Of a stretch of DNA of 32,537 nucleotides, positions 1-9,568 are shown piece by piece; position 1 is the stretch's first letter, and the number at the start of each line of letters is the position of its first letter. The position numbers and the translations under genes are program-made. Source of the DNA: an uncultured Candidatus Pelagibacter sp. (lineage in GTDB: Bacteria > Pseudomonadota > Alphaproteobacteria > Pelagibacterales > Pelagibacteraceae); the NCBI GenBank assembly GCA_905620465.1, contig CAJQTO010000016.1, positions 1 through 32,537 on the forward strand, written 5' to 3'. The notes under the pieces are model-generated. The model was given only the letters and a program-made list of their open reading frames with translations. It had not been told where the DNA came from and searched no databases.

Positions 1-2311
1 ATTCTGTGATAAATTAAAGGATTTAGGATTTAAACATGCGTTTCAAGCTGGAATATCATTTGGAAAAGATGATTTGGTAATACCAGCAAACAAAGGTCAA
101 TTAATTGAAGATACCAAAAAACTTATTAGTGATTATGAAAACCAATACTCAGAAGGTTTAATAACTAGAGGTGAAAAATATAATAAAGTAGTTGACGCCT
201 GGTCTAAATGTACAGATAAAGTTGCTGGCGAAATGATGAGAGGTATTTCTGCTACTGAAAGTACACCAGATGGCATGAAAATTAACTCTGTATTTATGAT
301 GGCTGATAGTGGTGCAAGGGGTTCCGCGGCTCAAATGAAACAACTTGCTGGAATGAGAGGTCTTATTGCAAAACCTTCTGGTGAAATCATTGAAACGCCA
401 ATTATTTCTAATTTTAAAGAAGGACTTACAGCATTAGAATACTTTAATTCTACTCATGGAGCTAGAAAAGGTTTAGCAGATACAGCTTTGAAAACTGCAA
501 GCTCTGGTTATTTAACTAGAAGACTTTGTGATGTTGCTCAGGATTTAACCATCTCTAAAATTAAATGTGATAAACCAGGATTTATTGAATTAGGTGAAAT
601 TTTGGAAGGTGGAAATGTAGTTGTTAGTTTATCAGAAAGAGCATTAGGAAGAATTACTGCAACTGATGTTAAAAACCCAATAACTGGTGAAGTCGTAATT
701 AAAAAATCCACAATGATAGATGAAGCTTATTGTGATAAAATTGATGCCGCTGGAGTTAAATTTATTAATGCATATTCCGTTATGACCTGCAGCTCTAAAG
801 AAGGTGTTTGTGCAACCTGCTATGGCCGAGACCTTTCTAGAGGAAAAATGGTTCATGTTGGTGAAGCAATTGGTATGATTTCTGCTCAATCAATTGGAGA
901 ACCTGGTACTCAGTTAACTATGAGAACTTTTCACGTTGGTGGTACAGCGTCAGTTAAACAAGAATCTCAAATTGTTACGAAATCATCAGGTATATTGAAG
1001 ATTATTAATTCAAATCTTTTAGAAGATTCAAAGAAAAATTTAATTGTAATGGGTAGAAATACTCAACTATCAATAGAAGATGATAATGGTTTACAAGTTG
1101 CTATTTATAAAGTGGCATATGGATCAAAACTATTCTTTCAAAATGGAGATAAAATTAAAGCAAATTCTAAAATTTGTGAATGGGATCCTTATACAACACC
1201 AGTTATTGCTGAGAAAAGTGGTATAGCTGGCTATGTTGATTTAATTGATGGCGTGTCAATACAAGAAACCACTGATGATGCTACAGGAATATCTTCTAAA
1301 TCAGTTATTGACTGGAGAGCCCAATCTAAAAATACAGACTTAAAACCAAGAATAACCCTAAGAGACGAAAAGGGAAATGTTATTAAAAAAGCAGATGATA
1401 ATGAGGCAAGATATTATCTTGTTCCAGATTCAATTTTATCAGTTAAAGATGGACAAAAAATATTTGCAGGTGATATTATTGCGAGATTGCCAAAAGAAAC
1501 CACTAAAACAAAAGATATTACAGGTGGATTACCTCGTGTTGCTGAGTTATTTGAAGCAAGAAAAGCTAAAGATAGTGCAATTATTGCTGAAAATGATGGA
1601 CAGGTATTATTTGGAAAAGAAGTTAGAGGCAAACAACGAATTTCAATTCAACCTGAAAATGGTGATCCTTCAAATTACTTAATACCAAAAGGAAAACATA
1701 TTAATTTTAATCAAGGCGAAAAAATTAAAAAAGGTGAGTATTTATTAGATGGACAACCTTTACCCCATGATATTTTGAGAATTTTAGGAATTAAAGATCT
1801 TACTGAATATTTTGTCAACCAGGTTCAAGAAGTTTATAGACTGCAAGGTGTTGTTATTAACGACAAACACATAGAAACAATTTTAAGACAAATGCTCAAA
1901 AAAGTTGAAGTTAAAGTCTCTGGGGATTCATCGTATCTACCAGGTGAAATGATTGATAGAATAAAGTTTGACACTGCGAATGAAAAACTTGTTGCAGAGG
2001 GTAAAAATCCTGCAGTTGGTGAAAGAGTATTAATGGGTATCACTAAAGCTTCTTTACAAACAGAATCGTTCATCTCAGCGGCCTCATTCCAAGAAACAAC
2101 AAGAGTTTTAACAGATGCGGCAATTAAAGGAAAAGTTGACCCATTAAATGGTTTAAAAGAGAATGTTATTGTTGGTAGACTTGTTCCTGCTGGAACCGGT
2201 CATATTAAAAATAACTGGAATAGAAAAGCGATTGAAGATGATAATAAATTCTTGTCTGACCAAGATAAATTAGAAACACCTGAACCTTCAGAAACCCAAG
2301 CAAATCAGTAA
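1..2311 (+). CDS. rpoC: RNA polymerase beta' subunit, C-terminal part (5' end outside window)
   Basis: This is the C-terminal 769 residues of the largest RNA polymerase subunit. The frame is open from base 2, so the TTG at 74 is an internal leucine and not a start. The order of landmarks matches beta': the F-loop segment SGARGSAAQ near base 310, the bridge helix [12 protein letters not shown] near 450-520, the second zinc-site cysteines [11 protein letters not shown] near 787-825, and the trigger loop [16 protein letters not shown] near 895-945. The C-terminal domain follows, ending in an acidic, polar tail. The catalytic Mg-binding NADFDGD motif belongs to the missing N-terminal part. The gene would normally follow rpoB upstream, which is not visible here. 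No frameshift or lost key residue is seen in the visible part. Confidence 0.98.
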   Translation, partial: FCDKLKDLGFKHAFQAGISFGKDDLVIPANKGQLIEDTKKLISDYENQYSEGLITRGEKYNKVVDAWSKCTDKVAGEMMRGISATESTPDGMKINSVFMMADSGARGSAAQMKQLAGMRGLIAKPSGEIIETPIISNFKEGLTALEYFNSTHGARKGLADTALKTASSGYLTRRLCDVAQDLTISKIKCDKPGFIELGEILEGGNVVVSLSERALGRITATDVKNPITGEVVIKKSTMIDEAYCDKIDAAGVKFINAYSVMTCSSKEGVCATCYGRDLSRGKMVHVGEAIGMISAQSIGEPGTQLTMRTFHVGGTASVKQESQIVTKSSGILKIINSNLLEDSKKNLIVMGRNTQLSIEDDNGLQVAIYKVAYGSKLFFQNGDKIKANSKICEWDPYTTPVIAEKSGIAGYVDLIDGVSIQETTDDATGISSKSVIDWRAQSKNTDLKPRITLRDEKGNVIKKADDNEARYYLVPDSILSVKDGQKIFAGDIIARLPKETTKTKDITGGLPRVAELFEARKAKDSAIIAENDGQVLFGKEVRGKQRISIQPENGDPSNYLIPKGKHINFNQGEKIKKGEYLLDGQPLPHDILRILGIKDLTEYFVNQVQEVYRLQGVVINDKHIETILRQMLKKVEVKVSGDSSYLPGEMIDRIKFDTANEKLVAEGKNPAVGERVLMGITKASLQTESFISAASFQETTRVLTDAAIKGKVDPLNGLKENVIVGRLVPAGTGHIKNNWNRKAIEDDNKFLSDQDKLETPEPSETQANQ

Positions 2312-2333
2312 AAAAACACGTTAAACTTGTAGT

Positions 2334-2358
2334 TTTAGTTTGACAAAGTCAAATTAAA
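2334..2358 (+). terminator. 11-bp hairpin just downstream of rpoC; possible terminator or attenuator
   Basis: Bases 2334-2344 pair with 2348-2358 around an AAA loop (one G-U pair, core TTTGAC/GTCAAA). The sequence after it, TAGTATTTT, is only weakly T-rich, so intrinsic termination of the rpoC transcript is possible but not convincing. The right half of the left arm is also a perfect -35 hexamer (TTGACA), so the repeat may be partly a by-product of a promoter. Both readings are inferences. Confidence 0.35.
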
Positions 2359-2367
2359 TAGTATTTT
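2340..2367 (+). promoter_or_regulatory. Candidate sigma-70 promoter for the rpsL operon
   Basis: A perfect TTGACA lies at 2340-2345, followed after 16 bases by TATTTT at 2362-2367 (four of six matches to TATAAT). Initiation would be expected near 2373-2376, leaving a leader of about 100 bases before the rpsL start at 2477. The site lies in the one large gap of the ribosomal-protein cluster, where a promoter separating rpoBC from the str genes is expected. It overlaps the hairpin at 2334-2358. Confidence 0.45.
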
Positions 2368-2444
2368 GGCGGTGTTTTTGGTTGGAATGTAGTCCCTACT
2401 TTATGGAGCTAAACGCTGCCACAAAATAACCTGGTAGTTATTTT
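2367..2444 (+). ncRNA. Candidate structured leader RNA upstream of rpsL
   Basis: Two inverted repeats lie between rpoC and rpsL. Bases 2367-2377 (TGGCGGTGTTT) pair over 11 positions with 2411-2421 (AAACGCTGCCA), with two G-U pairs, enclosing a 33-base interior that can form a small GTAG/CTAC hairpin (2389-2392 with 2396-2399) or an alternative AGTCC/GGA-GCT stem. Bases 2423-2430 (AAAATAAC) pair perfectly with 2437-2444 (GTTATTTT) around CTGGTA. The remaining 32 bases to the rpsL start are AT-only or nearly so, hence unstructured. Ribosomal-protein leaders upstream of rpsL are known in other proteobacteria, but I cannot say that this belongs to a described family. Confidence 0.45.
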
Positions 2445-2476
2445 CATCAAAAATTTATTAATTAATTAAAAAATTT

Positions 2477-2848
2477 ATGCCAACTATTAACCAGTTGTTA
2501 CGAAAAAAAAGAATTAAACAAACTGCAAGGAATAAAGTTCCTGCTTTGGAAAAACAACCACTTAAGAGAGGTGTTTGCGTAAAAGTTTATACAACAACAC
2601 CTAAAAAACCCAACTCAGCTTTAAGAAAAGTTGCAAGAGTACGATTATCAAATGGTTTTGAGGTTACAGCTTATATAGGTGGTGAAGGTCACAACCTTCA
2701 AGAGCACTCAGTTGTATTAATTAGAGGTGGGCGTGTTAAAGATTTACCAGGTGTTCGTTATCATATTCTTAGAGGTAATTTAGATACACAAGCAGTCGCA
2801 GGTAGAAAGAAACGTAGATCTTTATATGGAACAAAAAAAAGTAAATAA
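2477..2848 (+). CDS. rpsL: 30S ribosomal protein S12
   Basis: S12 sits at the decoding centre of the 30S subunit and controls tRNA-selection accuracy. The 123-residue length fits the family (E. coli 124). Diagnostic motifs are [11 protein letters not shown] at residues 41-51 and [13 protein letters not shown] at 84-96. The two lysines at which streptomycin-resistance changes usually fall, K43 and K88, are both present, so the sequence is of the sensitive type. D89, the residue methylthiolated by RimO in other bacteria, is also present. It is the first gene after the structured gap behind rpoC and is followed 2 bases later by rpsG, so it heads the str part of the cluster and would receive any leader-based control. 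Confidence 0.98.
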   Translation: MPTINQLLRKKRIKQTARNKVPALEKQPLKRGVCVKVYTTTPKKPNSALRKVARVRLSNGFEVTAYIGGEGHNLQEHSVVLIRGGRVKDLPGVRYHILRGNLDTQAVAGRKKRRSLYGTKKSK

Positions 2849-2850
2849 AT

Positions 2851-3321
2851 ATGTCTAGAAAAAAAACACAACCTAAAAAAATTGTTACACCAGACCCAAT
2901 ATTTAAATCAACTATTATTCCTAAACTAATCAATTCTATTATGTATGATGGAAAAAAAGTTGTTGCTGAAAAAATAATTTATGAAGCAATAGAAAAAATA
3001 AAAACAAAAACCAAAGAAGAGCCTATAAATATTTTTAATGAGGCAATTAACAATATTAAACCTACTGTTGAAGTTAGATCAAGAAGAGTAGGAGGGGCAA
3101 CTTACCAAGTTCCAGTTGAGGTCAAAACTAAAAGAGCTCAAGCATTAGCAATTAGATGGTTGGTTGATGCTTCTAGAAAAAGAAAAGACAAACATATGTC
3201 TGATAAAATTTTTAATGAATTATATGATGCTTACGAAAGAAAAGGAGCAGCAGTTAAAAAAAGAGAAGATGTACATAAAATGGCTGAGTCTAATAAAGCT
3301 TTTGCTCATTTTAGGTGGTAA
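2851..3321 (+). CDS. rpsG: 30S ribosomal protein S7
   Basis: S7 is a primary binder of the 3' major domain of 16S rRNA and nucleates assembly of the 30S head. The protein has 156 residues, the standard length. Typical segments are the N-terminal basic stretch followed by PDPIFKS, the conserved EVRSRRVGGATYQVPVEV around residues 74-91, and the C-terminal KREDVHKMAESNKAFAHFRW end. In E. coli S7 represses its own operon at the rpsL-rpsG junction. Here that junction is only two bases, so any autoregulation would have to use another site, possibly the leader upstream of rpsL. It is followed six bases later by fusA. Confidence 0.98.
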   Translation: MSRKKTQPKKIVTPDPIFKSTIIPKLINSIMYDGKKVVAEKIIYEAIEKIKTKTKEEPINIFNEAINNIKPTVEVRSRRVGGATYQVPVEVKTKRAQALAIRWLVDASRKRKDKHMSDKIFNELYDAYERKGAAVKKREDVHKMAESNKAFAHFRW

Positions 3322-3327
3322 AAAATT

Positions 3328-5406
3328 ATGGCTAGAACGCACACATTAAATACATATAGAAACATTGGCATTATGGCCCATATAGATGCTGGTAAAACTA
3401 CTACCACTGAAAGAATTTTATACTACACAGGAAAAAGTCATAAAATTGGTGAAGTCCATGATGGTGCCGCAACAATGGATTGGATGGAACAAGAACAAGA
3501 AAGAGGAATTACAATTACTTCTGCAGCAACTACATGTTTTTGGAATGAACATAGAATTAATATTATTGACACCCCTGGCCATGTTGATTTTACTATTGAA
3601 GTAGAGAGATCTCTCAAAGTATTGGATGGTGCTGTATGTGTATTTGATGGTGTAGCAGGTGTAGAGCCACAATCTGAAACAGTATGGAGACAAGCTGATA
3701 AATATAAAGTTCCAAGAATTTGTTTTGTGAACAAACTAGACAGGACTGGTGCTGACTTTTTTAGATGTGTTGATATGATCAAAGATAGATTGGGCTGTAA
3801 GCCGTTGGTTTTACAAATCCCAATTGGTATTGAGGCGTCATTATCTGGAGTAGTTGATTTAGTTAAAATGAAAGCTCAAGTTTGGAAAAATGAAGCTTTA
3901 GGTGCTGAATGGGAATATAAAGAAATTCCTGATGATCTAAAAGAAATAACACAAAAATATAGAACTGAACTAGTTGAAATGGCCGTTGAACAAGATGAAA
4001 AACTAATGGAAAGTTATTTAAACGGAGACGTTATTAAAGAAGAAGATTTAGTTAAATGTATAAGAAAAGGAACTTTAAATTTTAGTTTTGTACCAATCAC
4101 TACAGGTTCAGCATTTAAAAACAAAGGTGTACAGCCCTTACTTGATGCTGTAATTAATTATTTACCCAGTCCAATTGATATTGGTTCTATTAAAGGAACA
4201 AAGCCAGGAACTGAAGATGAAGTAGAAATGAAATTTGATGATGGAGCTGGTTTTTCTGCTTTAGCATTTAAAGTTGCTAACGATCCTTTTGTTGGATCTT
4301 TAACGTTTATTAGAATTTATTCAGGAACAATTAAAACAGGAACTGGAATTTATAATTCATCTAAAGAAAAAGAAGAAAGAGTTGGAAGAATGCTTTTAAT
4401 GCACGCAAACTCTAGAGAAGATATTAAAGAAGCAAACGCAGGAGATATTGTTGCACTAGCTGGTCTAAAATATACAATAACTGGGCATACATTATGTGAT
4501 GAGTCAAATTTAGTTCTATTAGAGCCAATGGAATTCCCAGAACCAGTAATTGAAATTGCTGTTGAACCCAAAACTAAAGCTGACCAAGAAAAAATGGGTG
4601 AAGCTTTAGCTAGATTGGCAAAAGAAGATCCTTCATTTAGGGTTTCATCTGATGAAGAATCAGGACAAACAATTATTAAAGGCATGGGTGAATTACACTT
4701 AGACATAATAGTAGACCGAATGAAAAGAGAATTTAATGTTGAGGCCAATGTTGGAGCCCCACAAGTTGCTTACAGAGAAACAATTCAAAATCCCTCTGAA
4801 TTTGAGTATACTCACAAAAAACAAAGTGGTGGTGCTGGACAATTTGCAAAAGTTAAACTTTTAGTAGAACCTCAAGAACCCGGCAAAGGTAGAGAAGTTG
4901 ATAGTAAAATTAAGGGTGGGTCAATACCTAAAGAATTTATCCCAGGCGTTGAAAAGGGTATCGAAACAATTTCTGATGGTGGAATATTAGCTGGATTTCC
5001 ACTGATAGATTACAAAGTTACAATTTTAGATGGATTACATCATGATGTTGACTCTAGTGTTCTTGCTTTTGAATTAGCAGGAAGAGCTTGCTTTAAAGAA
5101 GCTTGTACTAGAGGTGGGTTAAAACTATTAGAACCAGTAATGAGAGTTGAGGTAGTAACACCAGAAGATTATATGGGAGACGTTATTGGTGATTTGAATA
5201 GTAGAAGAGGCCAAATAAGTGAACAAGAAAGCAGAGGAAATGCAACTGTAATAACAGCTATGGTTCCATTAGCTAACATGTTTGGTTATATTAATAATTT
5301 AAGATCAATGTCACAAGGAAGAGCACAATATTCAATGTTCTTTGATCATTATTCGAAAGTCCCACAAAATGTACAGGACGAAGTAACCAAAAAGATTGCT
5401 GGATAA
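3328..5406 (+). CDS. fusA: Translation elongation factor G
   Basis: EF-G is the GTPase that drives tRNA-mRNA translocation and, with RRF, ribosome recycling. The 692-residue protein shows the P-loop AHIDAGKTT at residues 17-25, the switch [14 protein letters not shown] near 82-89 and NKLDR near 136-140. These are followed by domain II, domain III-V and the domain IV tip region ([22 protein letters not shown]). It is full length compared with E. coli (704). Its stop is two bases before the rpsJ start. The tuf gene that usually separates fusA from the S10 operon is absent, so the two operons are fused directly. Confidence 0.98.
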   Translation: MARTHTLNTYRNIGIMAHIDAGKTTTTERILYYTGKSHKIGEVHDGAATMDWMEQEQERGITITSAATTCFWNEHRINIIDTPGHVDFTIEVERSLKVLDGAVCVFDGVAGVEPQSETVWRQADKYKVPRICFVNKLDRTGADFFRCVDMIKDRLGCKPLVLQIPIGIEASLSGVVDLVKMKAQVWKNEALGAEWEYKEIPDDLKEITQKYRTELVEMAVEQDEKLMESYLNGDVIKEEDLVKCIRKGTLNFSFVPITTGSAFKNKGVQPLLDAVINYLPSPIDIGSIKGTKPGTEDEVEMKFDDGAGFSALAFKVANDPFVGSLTFIRIYSGTIKTGTGIYNSSKEKEERVGRMLLMHANSREDIKEANAGDIVALAGLKYTITGHTLCDESNLVLLEPMEFPEPVIEIAVEPKTKADQEKMGEALARLAKEDPSFRVSSDEESGQTIIKGMGELHLDIIVDRMKREFNVEANVGAPQVAYRETIQNPSEFEYTHKKQSGGAGQFAKVKLLVEPQEPGKGREVDSKIKGGSIPKEFIPGVEKGIETISDGGILAGFPLIDYKVTILDGLHHDVDSSVLAFELAGRACFKEACTRGGLKLLEPVMRVEVVTPEDYMGDVIGDLNSRRGQISEQESRGNATVITAMVPLANMFGYINNLRSMSQGRAQYSMFFDHYSKVPQNVQDEVTKKIAG

Positions 5407-5408
5407 TT

Positions 5409-5717
5409 ATGGAAAAACAAAATATTAGAATTAAATTAAGAGCATACGACAACAAGATTTTAGATGCATCTACTGAAGAGATAGTAAATACTGTTAAGAG
5501 AACTGGTGCCACGGTAAAAGGACCAATACCTCTACCAACAAGAATTGAAAAATATACAGTTTTAAAAGGTCCACATATCGATAAAAAAAGTAGAGAACAG
5601 TTTGAAACAAGAACTCATAAACGATTAATAGACATAATAGAACCAACACCTCAAACAGTTGAAGCTTTAATGAAATTGGACTTAGCATCAGGTGTTGATG
5701 TGGAAATTAAAATATAA
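5409..5717 (+). CDS. rpsJ: 30S ribosomal protein S10
   Basis: S10 is a late-assembling protein of the 30S head and, as NusE, part of the Nus antitermination complex. The 102-residue protein has the normal length and the family hallmarks [11 protein letters not shown] near the start, [21 protein letters not shown] in the middle and the conserved [16 protein letters not shown] segment that forms the extended loop reaching into the head. In most bacteria it is the promoter-proximal gene of the S10 operon, with a leader controlled by L4 in enterics. Here only two bases separate it from fusA, so there is no room for an own promoter or leader outside the fusA coding sequence. Confidence 0.98.
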   Translation: MEKQNIRIKLRAYDNKILDASTEEIVNTVKRTGATVKGPIPLPTRIEKYTVLKGPHIDKKSREQFETRTHKRLIDIIEPTPQTVEALMKLDLASGVDVEIKI

Positions 5718-5719
5718 CT

Positions 5720-6430
5720 ATGACTGAAATAGCTTTAATAGGTAAAAAAATAGGTATGACTAGAGAATTCTATAAAACAGGTCAAATAGTTCCTGTGACT
5801 GTTATTAAAGTAGAAAAAGCAAGAGTAATCAACGTTATAGATGAAAATAAACGTGGTTATAAAGCTGTTCAATTGGGTTTTGGAAATATTAAAAGCTCAA
5901 AACTTACAAAGGCCATGAAAGGTTTTTATGCAAAGAAAAATACTGAAGCTAAAAAAACTTTAAAGGAATTTAGAGTTAAAAGTACAGAAAACTATAAAGA
6001 AGGTAACGAATTTGGCCTAGAGATTTTCAACGAAGTTAAATTTGTTGATACAACATCAAAAACTATCGGAAAAGGATTTGCTGGAGCGATGAAAAGATGG
6101 AATTTTGGTGGATTACGAGCTACCCATGGAGTTTCTGTTTCTCATAGATCGCATGGTTCCACTGGACAAAGACAAGATCCTGGAAAAGTTTTTAAAGGTA
6201 AAAAAATGGCTGGTCATATGGGTGATAAATTTCGAACTATGCAAAATTTAGAAATTATAAAAACAGATTTAGAAAATGAATTATTATATTTAAAAGGATC
6301 AATTCCTGGCTCAAAAAATTCAGAAATATTAGTTAAAAAATCAGTTAAAGTTATAAATAAATTAACAATTAATGAAAAAATTGAAATGGCAGAAGAAGCC
6401 AAAAAAACACCAGATAAAAAGAAAAAATAA
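5720..6430 (+). CDS. rplC: 50S ribosomal protein L3
   Basis: L3 initiates 50S assembly and its finger reaches the peptidyl-transferase centre. Core motifs are IGKKIGMTREF at the N terminus and the loop SHGSTGQRQDPGKVFKGKK around residues 142-160, including the glutamine (GQRQ) that PrmB methylates in enterics. At 236 residues it is about 25 longer than E. coli L3. The extra length is a charged C-terminal tail (EEAKKTPDKKKK) likely disordered and rRNA-binding. Its TAA stop overlaps the rplD start by one base (TAATG), which indicates translational coupling. Confidence 0.97.
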   Translation: MTEIALIGKKIGMTREFYKTGQIVPVTVIKVEKARVINVIDENKRGYKAVQLGFGNIKSSKLTKAMKGFYAKKNTEAKKTLKEFRVKSTENYKEGNEFGLEIFNEVKFVDTTSKTIGKGFAGAMKRWNFGGLRATHGVSVSHRSHGSTGQRQDPGKVFKGKKMAGHMGDKFRTMQNLEIIKTDLENELLYLKGSIPGSKNSEILVKKSVKVINKLTINEKIEMAEEAKKTPDKKKK

Positions 6431-7053
6431 TGAAGATAGATAAATTAAATTTAGATGGTAAAAAAGTTTCTATAGAAGTTTTAGATAAAATTTTTTCAGG
6501 TAAAATTAATAAAAAACTTGTAGATAATGTTTTATATAAGACAAATGCTAATTATAAAGGCAGACACGCTAAAACAAAGCAACAAAATGAAATTGCCGGA
6601 TCAACTTCAAAAATTTATGCACAAAAGGGGACTGGCGGAGCTCGTCATGCCAGTAGAAAAGCACCTTTGTTTGTCGGTGGTGGTGTTGCTCATGGGCCAA
6701 AAGGTGAACTCGCATATAAGAAAAGAAAATTAAATAAAAGTGAAAAAAAATTAAGTATCGTATCGTTAATTAGTGAAAAAAATAAATTAAATAATTTAAT
6801 TATTTTTAGTGATTTTAGTAAAGAAATAAAAAAAACTAAAGAAATGAGTTCTATAATTAAACAATTTGAATTAACTAATTCATTAATAATTTTAGATAAA
6901 TTATCAAAAGATAAGATAGAAAAATCAGCAAGAAATATTCCAAATGTTAAGATAACCGATGTAAATCACTTTAGTGCCTTTGATATTATTAAATTTAAAA
7001 AAGTTGTTTTTACTGAAAGTTCAGTAAAAGAACTGGAAAAGAGATATTCATAA
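6430..7053 (+). CDS. rplD: 50S ribosomal protein L4
   Basis: L4 binds domain I of 23S rRNA and lines the peptide exit tunnel. The 207-residue length is typical. The conserved tunnel loop is visible as GTGGARHASRKAPLFVGGGVAHGP near residues 67-90 in the usual position, followed by the KLNKSEKKLS segment that in E. coli reads PKKVRR-type and joins the globular domain. The C-terminal half is more diverged and rich in Lys, Ile and Asn, as in other AT-rich genomes. In enterics L4 also represses the S10 operon through its leader. No corresponding leader is seen here, because rpsJ follows fusA directly. Confidence 0.96.
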   Translation: MKIDKLNLDGKKVSIEVLDKIFSGKINKKLVDNVLYKTNANYKGRHAKTKQQNEIAGSTSKIYAQKGTGGARHASRKAPLFVGGGVAHGPKGELAYKKRKLNKSEKKLSIVSLISEKNKLNNLIIFSDFSKEIKKTKEMSSIIKQFELTNSLIILDKLSKDKIEKSARNIPNVKITDVNHFSAFDIIKFKKVVFTESSVKELEKRYS

Positions 7054-7054
7054 T

Positions 7055-7348
7055 ATGGACAAGATTCACTTATACGACAAAATTTTATCACCAATGGTTA
7101 CTGAAAAATCTACAAACTTGTCCGAACAAAATAAAATTGTTTTTAAGGTTCCAAGAGAAGCTAATAAAATTAATTTAAAAAAAAATATTGAAAAAATTTT
7201 TAAAGTTAATGTAACAAAAATTAATATTATTAATAAACAAAACAGAACAAAAGTTGCAAGGGGAAAAAAAGTCAAAGTTCAAGGGTATAAAAAAGCAATT
7301 ATAACACTTAAAAAGGGTCAAAGTATTGATCTAACAACAGGTATTTAA
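7055..7348 (+). CDS. rplW: 50S ribosomal protein L23
   Basis: L23 sits at the exit of the ribosomal tunnel and is the docking site for trigger factor and SRP. The 97-residue protein has the family pattern: the N-terminal ILSPMVTEKST, FKVPREANKINLKKNIEKIFKV in the middle and the basic extension NRTKVARGKKVKVQGYKKAIITL that contacts 23S rRNA. Length is normal (E. coli 100). It starts one base after rplD and ends three bases before rplB, in the standard order of the S10 operon. Confidence 0.97.
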   Translation: MDKIHLYDKILSPMVTEKSTNLSEQNKIVFKVPREANKINLKKNIEKIFKVNVTKINIINKQNRTKVARGKKVKVQGYKKAIITLKKGQSIDLTTGI

Positions 7349-7351
7349 AAA

Positions 7352-8197
7352 ATGGCACTAAAAACTTTTAAACCATACACAAAATCTTCCAGAGGAACAA
7401 TTCTTGTTGATAGATCTGGCTTGTGGAAAGGGAAACCCTTTAAAGCTTTAGTTGAGCCTAAAAATTCAATGCGTGGAAGAAACAACAACGGTCACATTAC
7501 ATCTAGAAATATGTCAGGTGGTGGACATAAGAAAATGTACAGACAGGTTGACTTCTACAGGAAAAAATTTGATATGCCAGCTACAGTAGAGAGAATTGAA
7601 TATGATCCAAATAGATCTTGCTATATCATGCTAGTTAAGTTCGAAGATGGTCAGCACTGTTATTATTTAGCTCCACAAAAAATTAAAGTTGGAGATACCG
7701 TAGAAAACGGTTCAAAAAAAGAAATCAAAATTGGGAATTGTATGCCATTACAAGATATACCGGTTGGTATTGATATTCATAATGTTGAATTACAACCAGG
7801 CGCTGGTGGAAAAGTTGCTAGATCTGCAGGAACATCAGTTAGCATAAGTGGTTTAGATGGTAATTATTCATTAATTAAAATGATTTCAGGTGAAATTAGA
7901 AAAATAGATTCAAGATCAATGGCAACTATAGGTGTTTTATCGAATCCAGATCAAAAAAATATAAAAATCGGTAAAGCTGGAAGGTCAAGATGGCTTGGAA
8001 GAAGACCTCATACTAGAGGTGTTGTTATGAACCCAGTTGATCACCCACATGGAGGTGGTGAAGGTAAAACTGCAGGCGGTAGACACCCAGTTTCACCCAC
8101 AGGACAATCTGCTAAAGGACTAAAAACTAGAGATAATAAGAGAACTGATAAGTTTATTGTTAAAAGAAGAAACAAAAGAAAGGATTCTAAAAAATAA
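7352..8197 (+). CDS. rplB: 50S ribosomal protein L2
   Basis: L2 is among the most conserved large-subunit proteins and is needed for subunit association and the peptidyl-transferase centre. The 281-residue protein shows the [12 protein letters not shown] segment near residue 48, the internal [16 protein letters not shown] segment near 148 and [14 protein letters not shown] near 226-239. The last contains the histidine equivalent to E. coli H229, important for peptidyl transfer. The C-terminal tail is basic, as usual. It overlaps rpsS by one base (TAATG), suggesting coupled translation. Confidence 0.98.
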   Translation: MALKTFKPYTKSSRGTILVDRSGLWKGKPFKALVEPKNSMRGRNNNGHITSRNMSGGGHKKMYRQVDFYRKKFDMPATVERIEYDPNRSCYIMLVKFEDGQHCYYLAPQKIKVGDTVENGSKKEIKIGNCMPLQDIPVGIDIHNVELQPGAGGKVARSAGTSVSISGLDGNYSLIKMISGEIRKIDSRSMATIGVLSNPDQKNIKIGKAGRSRWLGRRPHTRGVVMNPVDHPHGGGEGKTAGGRHPVSPTGQSAKGLKTRDNKRTDKFIVKRRNKRKDSKK

Positions 8198-8499
8198 TGG
8201 CTAGATCAGTATGGAAAGGACCTTTTGTTGAAGAAAGTTTAATTAAAAAAGTTGAAAAACAAAAAAGAGATCCTAAAAAAATGCCAATAAAAACGTGGTC
8301 AAGAAAATCAACTATAATTCCTGAGTTTGTTGGAGTTGGTTTTTTGATCTATAATGGTAAAAAATTTATTCCCGTAACTATATCCGAGGATATGGTTGGA
8401 CATAAACTTGGTGAATTTTCTCCAACAAGAACATTTTTTGGACATACGCCTGCTGATAAAAAAGCTAAGCCAGCAGACAAGTCTCCACCTAAAAAATAA
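8197..8499 (+). CDS. rpsS: 30S ribosomal protein S19
   Basis: S19 lies in the 30S head, contacts S13 and takes part in bridging to the 50S subunit and the A site. The conserved core is complete: [13 protein letters not shown] at the start, [15 protein letters not shown] near residues 32-46 and [16 protein letters not shown] near 70-85. At 100 residues it is about eight longer than usual because of a C-terminal tail rich in Lys, Pro and Asp ([12 protein letters not shown]). It is followed by rplV after a seven-base gap. Confidence 0.97.
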   Translation: MARSVWKGPFVEESLIKKVEKQKRDPKKMPIKTWSRKSTIIPEFVGVGFLIYNGKKFIPVTISEDMVGHKLGEFSPTRTFFGHTPADKKAKPADKSPPKK

Positions 8500-8506
8500 T
8501 TGTATT

Positions 8507-8905
8507 ATGAGTAAAAAAAAGAAAATAGATAAATCGAAAGAAAATACAGTTAGATCTGTAAATAACAATATTAGATCTAGTGTTAGAAAACTTAATCCAA
8601 TTCTTAAAGCTATTGTTGGAAAAAAAGTTGATGTTGCCATCAGAGATTTACAATTTTCTGCAAAAAGAATAACTAAAGAAATTAGAAAAACAATTTCATC
8701 TGCTATAGCTAATGCAGAAAATAACAATCAATATGATATTGATAGCTTAATTGTAAAAGAAGCATATTGTGGAAAAAAAATTGTTATGAAAAGATTTAGA
8801 CCTAGAGCAAAAGGTAGAGCTGCACCTATATTAAAGCCATATTCAAGTGTTACAATAATTTTATCAGAAGCAAAAAAAATGGAGAGTCATGGGACAAAAA
8901 GTTAA
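8507..8905 (+). CDS. rplV: 50S ribosomal protein L22
   Basis: L22 lines the nascent-peptide tunnel. I place the start at the ATG at 8507, giving 132 residues. The reading frame is open further upstream to 8396, but that extension would lie inside rpsS and has no L22 similarity. The core begins around residue 18 (VRSVNNNIRSSVRKL) and includes KEAYCGKKIVMKRFRPRAKGRAAPILKPYSSVTIIL, the long hairpin reaching into the tunnel and the last strand. A lysine-rich N-terminal addition (SKKKKIDKSKEN) makes it longer than E. coli L22 (110). The 3' end overlaps rpsC by 17 bases. Confidence 0.95.
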   Translation: MSKKKKIDKSKENTVRSVNNNIRSSVRKLNPILKAIVGKKVDVAIRDLQFSAKRITKEIRKTISSAIANAENNNQYDIDSLIVKEAYCGKKIVMKRFRPRAKGRAAPILKPYSSVTIILSEAKKMESHGTKS

Positions 8906-9566
8906 TCCAGTAGGTTTTAGACTTGGTATAAATAGAGGTTGGGACTCTGTTTGGTATGCTAAAAAGAAAGATTTTGGAAATTTTTTAATTGAAGATTTTA
9001 AAATTAGAAAATATATCAAAAAAAATGTAGTAAATTCAGGTGTATCTAAAGTTATGATTGAAAGAACTTCTAACAAATGTTTTGTAACAATTTATACATC
9101 AAGACCTGGCTTCGTTATAGGTAAAAAGGGAAGTGATATTGATAAAATTAAAAATAACTTGTCAAAATTCACAACTAATGAAGTAAGTTTAAATATTAAA
9201 GAAGTAAAAAAGCCAGAAACAAACGCATACTTGGTTGCAGAAAACATTGCTCAACAATTAGTAAAAAGAATTTCTTATAGAAGAGCAATGAAAAGAGCAA
9301 TGCAATCTTGTTTAAGACTTGGTGCCAAAGGTATCAAAGTTTCAATTAGTGGAAGATTAGGTGGAAACGAAATTGCTAGAACTGAGTGGTTAAGAGACGG
9401 AAGTATTCCATCTCATACTTTAAGAGCTGATATTGATTATGCAGAAGCAGAAGCTCTAACTACATTTGGTATTATAGGAATAAAAGTTTGGATTTATAAA
9501 GGTGAAGTATTTGCAAGAGAGTTTACTCAAGAAACTAACAAAATAAACCCCGAGGTTAAGAAATAA
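8889..9566 (+). CDS. rpsC: 30S ribosomal protein S3
   Basis: S3 forms part of the mRNA entry channel and helicase activity of the 30S subunit. The protein starts with the canonical [14 protein letters not shown] and carries a type II KH domain with the GKKG loop in [17 protein letters not shown] near residues 73-89. The C-terminal domain has the typical [21 protein letters not shown] and [13 protein letters not shown] motifs. Length is 225 residues (E. coli 233). The start lies inside the end of rplV (17-base overlap), so translation of the two is probably coupled. Confidence 0.98.
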   Translation: MGQKVNPVGFRLGINRGWDSVWYAKKKDFGNFLIEDFKIRKYIKKNVVNSGVSKVMIERTSNKCFVTIYTSRPGFVIGKKGSDIDKIKNNLSKFTTNEVSLNIKEVKKPETNAYLVAENIAQQLVKRISYRRAMKRAMQSCLRLGAKGIKVSISGRLGGNEIARTEWLRDGSIPSHTLRADIDYAEAEALTTFGIIGIKVWIYKGEVFAREFTQETNKINPEVKK

Positions 9567-9568
9567 TT

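Noticed and set aside
4350..4748. 132-codon open frame on the minus strand inside fusA
   Set aside because: It is antisense to a highly conserved region of EF-G, has no recognisable motif and reflects codon bias of the real gene. Similar antisense frames in rpoC, rplN, rpoA, rplQ and mgtE were rejected for the same reason.
8396..8506. Longer rplV with an extra 37 N-terminal residues
   Set aside because: The extension lies inside rpsS and looks unlike L22. The ATG at 8507, seven bases after the rpsS stop, is preferred.
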